DNA of 16,061 bases from an uncultured bacterium (GTDB taxonomy: Bacteria > Patescibacteriota > Patescibacteriia > CAIQCM01). The notes beneath the pieces are model-generated. The model searched no databases, was not told where the DNA came from, and worked only from the letters and a program-made list of their open reading frames with translations. The DNA lies in assembly GCA_903870305.1 (NCBI GenBank), contig CAIQCM010000102.1, positions 1 through 16,061 on the forward strand, given 5' to 3'. Position 1 is the first letter of the stretch. Every line of letters starts with the position of its first letter. The position numbers and the translations under genes are program-made. Below, piece after piece: positions 6,815 through 13,100 of the stretch.

Positions 6815-6823
6815 ATACTACCA
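6815..6823 (-). promoter_or_regulatory. Extended -10 promoter of the gyrA operon, leaderless start
   Basis: The minus strand reads TGGTAGTAT, that is TG-n-TAGTAT, an extended -10 element that can work without a good -35 (none is seen at 16-18 bp). Its 3' end is 6 nt from the ATG at 6808, so transcription would begin at or next to the start codon. Confidence 0.5.
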
Positions 6824-6845
6824 TAAAAAAGGCGCAAACCGATAG

Positions 6846-6878
6846 TTGACTTTTCCCGTCCGGGGTGTAAGTTATGAT
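6846..6878 (+). promoter_or_regulatory. Tentative promoter for the 130-residue gene
   Basis: TTGACT (6846-6851) and TATGAT (6873-6878) are both near consensus, but the 21-bp spacing is too long for a standard sigma-70 promoter. TAAGTT at 16 bp is a poorer alternative. The elements lie upstream of the start at 6929 and divergent from the gyrA-operon promoter. If real, the spacing may reflect another sigma factor. Confidence 0.25.
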
Positions 6879-6910
6879 CCTGTACATCATCAAAAAACGA
6901 ACTTCCAAAA

Positions 6911-6924
6911 CAACGAAAGAGGTG
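6911..6924 (+). promoter_or_regulatory. Strong ribosome binding site that decides a TTG start
   Basis: CAACGAAAGAGGTG ends 4 nt before TTG at 6929. The same 14 bases, with one change, precede the sigma-factor ATG at the same distance (8678-8691, minus strand). This supports TTG as the true start of the 130-residue gene. Confidence 0.7.
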
Positions 6925-6928
6925 GATC

Positions 6929-7321
6929 TTGAGCAGAAAAAAAGTAAACAGAGAACAGCTCCCCGTTCGACTCGCAACCTTCGCCGCCGATCTTAGGGTG
7001 GCAATGGGGTTCCCGACATCGGTTCTCGAAAAAAGCACGACCGGATTCTATCTGAAGATTGAAGGGGCGGGAAAGAGTGACGGGGTCGAATCGATCGCGC
7101 TCTGGCATGGTTTGGGCGACCGGCAAACCCCCGTGATCATACTCGCTTCTCGGGTTGGAAAAAATAGGTTTGCCGCCAGCACAACGATCGAACGGCCCAT
7201 TCAACCGATGCGCGACCTGCTTGAAAAGGTCTTTGGCGCGGAAATACATGCAGACCTCACGCGCGACCAAGCCCTCGTCGTTATCTACACGATGATGCTG
7301 TACCTGAAAGTGCGAGGGTAG
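6929..7321 (+). CDS. 130-residue protein of unknown function with TTG start
   Basis: The only plus-strand gene I support. Translation from TTG at 6929 gives 130 residues beginning MSRKKVNREQLPVRLATFAA. It is a soluble alpha/beta-looking protein with no membrane span, Cys or obvious catalytic motif. The C-terminal part (PMRDLLEKVFGAEI, then LTRDQALVVIYTMMLYL) looks helical. No family is recognised. The case for a real gene is the strong ribosome binding site placed 4 nt before the start, a rho-independent terminator just after the stop, and no competing minus-strand gene. It lies between and divergent from the gyrA operon and convergent with the sigma-factor gene. Confidence 0.75.
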   Translation: MSRKKVNREQLPVRLATFAADLRVAMGFPTSVLEKSTTGFYLKIEGAGKSDGVESIALWHGLGDRQTPVIILASRVGKNRFAASTTIERPIQPMRDLLEKVFGAEIHADLTRDQALVVIYTMMLYLKVRG

Positions 7322-7341
7322 CGACCGCCGTTCCTTCGACC

Positions 7342-7372
7342 GACCCCGTTATTCGACGGGGTCTCTTTTTAT
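7342..7372 (+). terminator. Rho-independent terminator of the 130-residue gene
   Basis: GACCCCGT (7342-7349) pairs with ACGGGGTC (7356-7363) over an 8-bp stem with a 6-nt loop, followed by TCTTTTTAT. This is a textbook plus-strand terminator beginning 20 nt after the stop codon. Confidence 0.9.
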
Positions 7373-7406
7373 AATAAAACGGCCTTGGACATGAGATCCA
7401 AGGCCG
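7366..7406 (-). terminator. Rho-independent terminator of the sigma-factor gene
   Basis: 7380-7389 pairs with 7397-7406 in a perfect 10-bp stem (CGGCCTTGGA / TCCAAGGCCG). On the minus strand it starts immediately after the TAG stop at 7408 and is followed by TTTTATTATAAAAAG. It sits back-to-back with the plus-strand terminator at 7342-7372, so each gene has its own dedicated terminator. Confidence 0.85.
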
Positions 7407-7407
7407 A

Positions 7408-8673
7408 CTAAAGATCGATCAACTTTCCTTCCCCAATTACGCGGCGCAATTTGTTAAGCGCCGACGTTTCGATCTGGCGTACCCGTTCGCGCGACAAGCA
7501 CAGGGTTTCGGCGATTTGTTTGAGGGTTTGCCTTTTCGCGCCATCCTCCAACCCCAAACGCTTGCTGAGCACGTACCAATCTCTTGGCCCAAGCGTTTTC
7601 GCAACCGTTCTCATCAGCCAATCGCTGTTTTCCCTTTCTTCGAAGGAAGCGTTCGGCGCGGGGATCGTGGCATCAGCCGTCAGTTCAAGAATGGACGAGC
7701 CCCCCTCTTCACGATTTATTTTTCTGTCGAGAGACGATACGCTTTGAGCCGTCGTTATTGTCACGAGTGTTTTTCGTATTATTTTTTCGGTCGCTACGAT
7801 CTTTTTTTGGCTTGAAGCCATTTGAACGGCGATCCGGCGAATGTCTTCATCGCCGGCGGCCTGCAGATCAATGTCGTCTTGAGCGGCAATCCTGCAAATT
7901 CTCCCGAAGAATTCCGCCGCATGGATCGGAATGCGGATCGGCCGTCCGTAGTCGTGGGGCTCGCGCATGATGTATTGCCATATCCACCACGAAGCAAAGG
8001 TCGAGAACTGGAATCCCTTTCCCGGGTCAAAACGAATGACCGCAAGGACCAACCCTCTGTTCCCTTCTTGGATCAGCTCGATAAGCGGTATCCCTTTCCA
8101 CCGCCAATGGCTCCGTTTGGCAATGCTCGCCACCAGCTGAAAATTGGCGCGGCACATATCGCTCATGATCCGCTCCGCCTCGCGAAGGCCGAAAAAGCGA
8201 AAGAGACGGGGCATATTTTCCGAATCCAGCAACTCATTCGCCCACGCACCCAACTCATAAAACCCCTTTAGGTCGAGGGGAACAACCAGTTCGCGCGCAA
8301 GCGCATCAAACCTTGAGCAGGACGGACACATTGTTCGATCATGGCTTTCATCCTCCAGCATGCGGCAACCGACTATTTCTTTGACGCGTTCGATGGCCGA
8401 ACTTTTGAAACCGGCGAGTCGCCGCGCCAAAGCGGCAAATACTTCCTTCGGCATCGGTCTGTTTTTCGGCTTGTTCAGCTGCCGGAAAAAATGGTCCAAG
8501 GCATCCGCATCGCCGCCGCTCGCGCAAGAATCCTTCTCTTCATCGATGTCTGGCGGGGTCGCGTCATCGGCTTCGATCTCGTTATCGTTCTCGTTCTCGC
8601 CGTTTTCATCTTCGCCGGCGCCGATATTGCCAGGGTCTTCCTCTTCCAACGAAGAGGATTCGTAATTTTTCAT
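7408..8673 (-). CDS. Divergent sigma-70 family RNA polymerase sigma factor
   Basis: A 421-residue sigma factor that would direct RNA polymerase to a promoter subset. Residues 1-55 are strongly acidic (ENGENENDNEIEADD), resembling a region 1.1-like inhibitory arm. A region 1.2-like helix follows (56-100). Region 2 spans about 173-240, with LIELIQEGNRGL (197-208) and FQFSTFASWWIWQ (221-233). Region 3 begins RPIRIPIH (244-251), and region 4 has its helix-turn-helix at about 382-408 (LKQIAETLCLSRERVRQIE). Trp229/230 and Gln233 match E. coli Trp433/434 and Gln437, but Arg436 is Trp232 and Thr440 is Met236, so -10 recognition may differ. A CPSC motif (116-119) lies in the region 1.2-2 linker. It may be a second sigma besides RpoD, although a divergent primary sigma is not excluded. 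GAGGTG sits 4 nt before the ATG. Confidence 0.93.
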   Translation of the reverse strand: MKNYESSSLEEEDPGNIGAGEDENGENENDNEIEADDATPPDIDEEKDSCASGGDADALDHFFRQLNKPKNRPMPKEVFAALARRLAGFKSSAIERVKEIVGCRMLEDESHDRTMCPSCSRFDALARELVVPLDLKGFYELGAWANELLDSENMPRLFRFFGLREAERIMSDMCRANFQLVASIAKRSHWRWKGIPLIELIQEGNRGLVLAVIRFDPGKGFQFSTFASWWIWQYIMREPHDYGRPIRIPIHAAEFFGRICRIAAQDDIDLQAAGDEDIRRIAVQMASSQKKIVATEKIIRKTLVTITTAQSVSSLDRKINREEGGSSILELTADATIPAPNASFEERENSDWLMRTVAKTLGPRDWYVLSKRLGLEDGAKRQTLKQIAETLCLSRERVRQIETSALNKLRRVIGEGKLIDL

Positions 8674-8677
8674 CTTA

Positions 8678-8691
8678 CACCTCTTTCATTG
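8678..8691 (-). promoter_or_regulatory. Strong ribosome binding site of the sigma-factor gene
   Basis: CAATGAAAGAGGTG lies 4 nt before the ATG. It differs by one base from the site upstream of the 130-residue gene and contrasts with most other genes here, which have no recognisable Shine-Dalgarno. Confidence 0.75.
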
Positions 8692-8718
8692 AATTGATTG
8701 TCAAAGACGCTTCGTATC

Positions 8719-8747
8719 TGTTTATCACTTATCAATATGATGGTCAA
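8719..8747 (-). promoter_or_regulatory. Weak candidate promoter for the sigma-factor gene
   Basis: On the minus strand TTGACC (8747-8742) and TAAACA (8724-8719) are 17 bp apart, with TG at the extended -10 position. The -10 is poor. The 124-bp region 8674-8797 holds this, the ribosome binding site and the terminator of the preceding operon, and nothing else I can identify. Confidence 0.3.
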
Positions 8748-8770
8748 TGGCTCCGCCTTGCGACATCAAA

Positions 8771-8793
8771 ACGCCCCGCTTAAAGCGGGGCGT
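8771..8793 (-). terminator. Rho-independent terminator of the surface-protein operon
   Basis: 8771-8780 pairs with 8784-8793 as a perfect 10-bp stem (ACGCCCCGCT / AGCGGGGCGT) with a 3-nt loop, followed by TTTTGATG on the minus strand. It starts 4 nt after the stop of the 448-residue gene. The core and the TTTTGAT tail match the terminator at 145-174. Confidence 0.8.
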
Positions 8794-8797
8794 AGGT

Positions 8798-10144
8798 TCA
8801 TGGGACGATCGGATCGCCGATGCGGTAATTGACGAAGAAAGCATCACTTACATCATCGATCTGTTTGTTCCAATGGTCGCCAAAAAGAACCCGTGCGATC
8901 GCCTCAGTGCTCACCCAGCGGAGTACGCCGCCGCGGGAAACGACATAGACGCGCGGATCCGATTGGATCTTGATCATTTTCTTGCCGGGACGGTAGGTGA
9001 CGTTGCCGCCCAATGGTATCTCTGCGAGGTCGGCGTTGGAAATGACCTGCACGCCGCCAAATCCGTCATACCACGACAAGAAAATGGAACTGTTCACGAA
9101 GACGTAGCGCTTGCCATCGGCGCCGCAGAAATAAACGGCCGGGAGCGACCCTTTAATCAGCGTGCCGGAAACGCAGTTTGGGGTTGTTGGTTGTTGGTTG
9201 TTGGCGGTTGGAGCCGCTAAACCCTTGTCGGTATTGATGTCGGGGGTGCTCACGATGGCGATGGCGGGCGTATAGGCGCCGGTCGCGGTCGGGTCAACGA
9301 CGGGGGGCGGAAGGATTGGCGGGTTGTTGTCAGCCGGGGACTGATCCGCCTTTGGCGGAGTTATTGGTTCCGGATTGACCGCTGCAGTATTGCCGATGAT
9401 CGTAAAGGTGCCATTAGAGAGCGCCGAGGCGAGCAATCCGCCGTTCGAAGCGTATCCTTCAATCTTTATCTTCCCGAGCGTTGTCGGGCTGTTGGGAACC
9501 GTCCAGCTTAATGACGCAGCCGCGGCGTTGTCGGAGATCGTTGTCCAGCTGGCACCGCTGTCGATTGAATAAGAGACCTTGTATTTGGTGAAGGCGCCGT
9601 TAGCTGACGTCCAGTCGAGACCGATCGTCGAACCGGCATTGTAACTGCCTCCGCCGTCCGGCGTCTGGATTATGATGGAGGGGATGTAGACGATCGCCGG
9701 GCCGCCGCCTCCACCACCGCCGCCGGTTTGCGGTGATGATGGTCGCCAAGTCGTCTGGACACAGTTAGGACTACAGCTTGAAGGAAAATCGATGGTCGAA
9801 ACGATGTTGCCGGTAGCCGTACCGGTGAATTGACCGGAGGAATTGATTGTGACGCCAGCGAAATTTATCCAGCCAACATTTTTTCCCCAAGCGTAGCCGG
9901 ACAATGAACCTGACACGTTATTGCCTACTCCGTTCAAATCTATCCAGCCGTAATTGCCTCCCCATGCCTGCCCCACTAGGCCGGTATCCGTAACGCCGGC
10001 TTGACTGAAGTCAACCCAGCCGATTTGCGGTGACCAAGCAAAATTATGGGGAGAGCTAATCGTTCCAGTGCCAGCTAGGGCGGCACCGACACCGAATATC
10101 ATGCTCAACAAAATGGCAAAAATTGGAAGAAAAAATCTTTTCAT
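8798..10144 (-). CDS. Secreted GWIxF-repeat protein with Ig-like domain and C-terminal duplicated domain
   Basis: A 448-residue exported protein. Residues 1-24 are a signal peptide (MKRFFLPIFAILLSMIFGVG then AALA, cleavage after A24). Three degenerate repeats follow: AWSPQIGWVDF (36-46), AWGGNYGWIDL (60-70) and AWGKNVGWINF (85-95). An eight-Gly linker (141-148) leads to a beta-rich Ig/fibronectin-like domain (about 155-250). A Pro-rich, probably extended stretch (255-325) follows, then a C-terminal domain (about 328-448) with two similar halves, each with VYxx...Gxx(R)(Y/W)V (about 336-358 and 399-421). I associate both the GWIxF repeats and this C-terminal domain with CPR surface proteins; the function is unknown. 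The ATG overlaps the stop of the giant upstream gene as ATGA, so translation is probably coupled. A heptamer array lies in the linker. Confidence 0.9.
   Translation of the reverse strand: MKRFFLPIFAILLSMIFGVGAALAGTGTISSPHNFAWSPQIGWVDFSQAGVTDTGLVGQAWGGNYGWIDLNGVGNNVSGSLSGYAWGKNVGWINFAGVTINSSGQFTGTATGNIVSTIDFPSSCSPNCVQTTWRPSSPQTGGGGGGGGPAIVYIPSIIIQTPDGGGSYNAGSTIGLDWTSANGAFTKYKVSYSIDSGASWTTISDNAAAASLSWTVPNSPTTLGKIKIEGYASNGGLLASALSNGTFTIIGNTAAVNPEPITPPKADQSPADNNPPILPPPVVDPTATGAYTPAIAIVSTPDINTDKGLAAPTANNQQPTTPNCVSGTLIKGSLPAVYFCGADGKRYVFVNSSIFLSWYDGFGGVQVISNADLAEIPLGGNVTYRPGKKMIKIQSDPRVYVVSRGGVLRWVSTEAIARVLFGDHWNKQIDDVSDAFFVNYRIGDPIVP
9183..9210. repeat. Heptanucleotide array E inside the coding region of the GWIxF protein
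   Basis: Three perfect GTTGTTG units (9183-9203) and one diverged copy (GCGGTTG) encode the Pro/Thr/Asn/Gln-rich linker at about residues 312-321. Since 7 is not a multiple of 3, gain or loss of one unit would shift the frame and remove the C-terminal domain. Confidence 0.8.
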
Positions 10145-13100
10145 TGCGACGGCGTTATTGTCGCGGCTGGCTGATTGGTTGAAGCTGGTTCCGTTACAGT
10201 GTCGGCGGTTGGAAGAGTTATTGTAGCAGGCAACGTTTCGGTCAGCGGTGGAGGAGTGGTCGGGAGAACGGTCGACGTGGCGTCAGTGGAAGTAGTTGTC
10301 GTTGCCGGTGCGGTCACGACCGGAGTCGTCGTTTGCGTCGTGTCCGTGGTCGAGGCGGCGGGCATGATTTGGGCATTTACGTTTACTACTGGACTAGCGG
10401 GCGGCGTCAATACTGGAATCGACGGTGCGGACGGCGCATTCAAGGCGCCGCCTTGACTTTGAAGAAATTGATCGAGTTGAATCTTGGTGATGCAGGTCTC
10501 ACCGCCGTTCGCGGCATCGCCGACGCAAAGCGTATCTTGATGCGACTTTTTGGCGAAGGTTTGATTGGCGAAAGTTTCGTCAAAGTATCCACGAATCGCG
10601 GTTACGCGGGCGGCAAAAAAATCAGCGAACAAGCGCGTTCCGTCGCTGATTTGGTTCATAATAATCGAAACGGGATCGCGCGGCGTTTCCGTTTGAACGT
10701 TCGACACGAGTTGCGCAATGTCGTTAGCCGAAACGATATCGAATTGCCAGCCGACATCAACCATCACACGGATCGTGCCACGATGCGTTCCGTCCGTGGG
10801 AGCGAAAGCGTCCAAGGCGCGGCCGACCGTCACGCCCGATTCCGTCGCTTTCATCGCGACGCCCGGAGTTGAGGAGGCGGCTAAATAGTCGCCAACGGCA
10901 ATCGGGCCGTTTTCATCGTTTACCTTGACCGGCACGCGGCCGCGCAAAGCCACCGGTTGCGGGTTGGTGACGTCTCTAACGCTGCCGTCCTCCGAGATGC
11001 CACTCATAAGAAGGCCGGGGCTCGTAGAAATAACGCCGACGATCGGCGCATAGGCGGCATTGGACTTAACGACTTTCAAATTGCCGCTCGCGTCCAAGGC
11101 GACCAAGTCGCCCGCCTCTATTCCATCGGCCGGATCAGTGGAATAATTTTCCGCGAGGTCGGTGTTCGAAGAATTAAAGGCGCTGGCGAAGTAAGAAAGC
11201 GTGTTAGAATTACTTATACAAATGTGGCCGCGCTGGGTGGTGGTATTGCCGCCTTCAAAAATTCTTATGCCTTCGCTCGCGCCGTTCGCACATGCTCCGG
11301 CGCTCGCGGGAATCTGCCACAAGAAGGTGTTGCCGGAGGTCGAAGCGAAATCAATCTTAGTGCCAGTACCGGAAAAATATATTCCATTGTTCCAGCCGGA
11401 ACCAATCGCAACGGCGTTTTGCGTTCCCCCGGAGCCGGTAGTATTGCCGATGTTCACGCCGGTGAGCGTTCCTACGCTTGTCCCGTTCGAAGCGATATTC
11501 AAGCCGTATTGGGTGCCGCCGGTCGTCATCGTGCCGGTATTGATATACACGCCGCTTGAGGTGATCGTGCCGGTGGAACTTTGCGTGAGGTTCGGCATCT
11601 TAATGGCCGCGCCGTTCCATGTGAGGAGGCCGGTGCTTGAAGTCGCAATGGTCGAATTGCCGTTGCCGCCGTTCACGGTATTGTTGGCGGTGTATTCGAT
11701 GGAAAAGCCGTTGTAAAAATCGTTGTTAGTAGCGCTGCTATTTGTGACTGATGGCATATTAACGACATAGCCGTCTACGTTGCTTTTGGTTGAAGAGGCC
11801 GTCATAGAATTAAAATCCACTAATGAACCCACGATACCTGCAGAGTTGCTACTTTGAGCCGCGGCATTAGAAAGATAAAAAAGAGCGCCTTCACCGCCAG
11901 CAACACTGGCGTTGTTTCCGGCCAAGGTCAATAAGGTGCCTGTAAAGCCGGCAGTGTTCGTTATTTGCACAATATCATTAGTGTCTCCGCCATTATTATC
12001 ATTGAAATAAAAGGACGGACTGCTACTGGTTGTTGAGGTAAAGTTCATCGTGCTTGCGCCGTTGCCGATGTTTGCCGCCAGAACGTTTCCGTTTAAAGTC
12101 GTCGTCTGACCGGTGCGGCCGATCGACACGCCTGTTGCGGTCGCGGTTCCGAGAGAGAGCGCGCCGGCCGAATCAACATATAACGCCCCCGCGCCCGTGA
12201 TATTGGCTCCAAGGTTGGTTATGCTATAGCCGCCAGCGTTAATGTTTGATGTCCACGGCGTCTGCGAACCGCCGCCGACAACCCAAGAAAGGTTTCCCGA
12301 AAGGTCGCTCGCAAGCACGTAGCCGCTTGTTGTGGGATAAGCGGCTGGAAGGGTGTAAGTGCTGGTGGTGGTGGCGGCGGCCGGTTGCAAGGTGATCATG
12401 CCGGAAGTGGCGCCGGCCATGCTAAAGACACCGGCGGTGGCGCCGGCCGTGCCCAAGGTCAATAGCGAACCCGGCGTCGTCGTCCCAATTCCGACATTGC
12501 CTCCCGTAATCCAGGAAGTGCTGGTGGGATTGATGGAATTGACATAAGCCGTGGTAATGCTCGGGGGTAGGCCGGTTGATGGCGAAGCTACGGTATCGGT
12601 AAAAGAGTTTGTCGACGATGTACCGACCAACGAAGGGTCTGTATACGTCATCGAAACGGTTGTACGGTAAATTTTGTATGAAGAAGCCCCGGGAACAGCC
12701 GTCCACGTGAGGGCGACCGACCCGTTACCGCTTCCGCCGCTCACTGTTTGTGAATTCGACTCGATACCTTGAACGGTTTCCCCGGATCCGTTCAGGGCGG
12801 TTATAATATAATAATAAGTTCCGTCCGGTATTGAGCCGCCCGAAGCCGAAGGCGTGCCGGTCGGAGCCGTCGGTATCTCCATTCCCTGAGTCAACGCGCC
12901 GTTAGATACGAAATCGGTGGCGATGGGCGTAGATAAAGGAACACCATAAAAATCTACGGAATAGGAAACAAATCTTCCATTGGATCCACTACCCGACCCG
13001 CCGATGACGACCATGGGTTTGAGTCCGGCTGCGAAATAAAAAAGGTCGGCAAAATGTTGATTAGACGCGGGTTTAACGCCCGAATTGACCGAGGTGGTCG

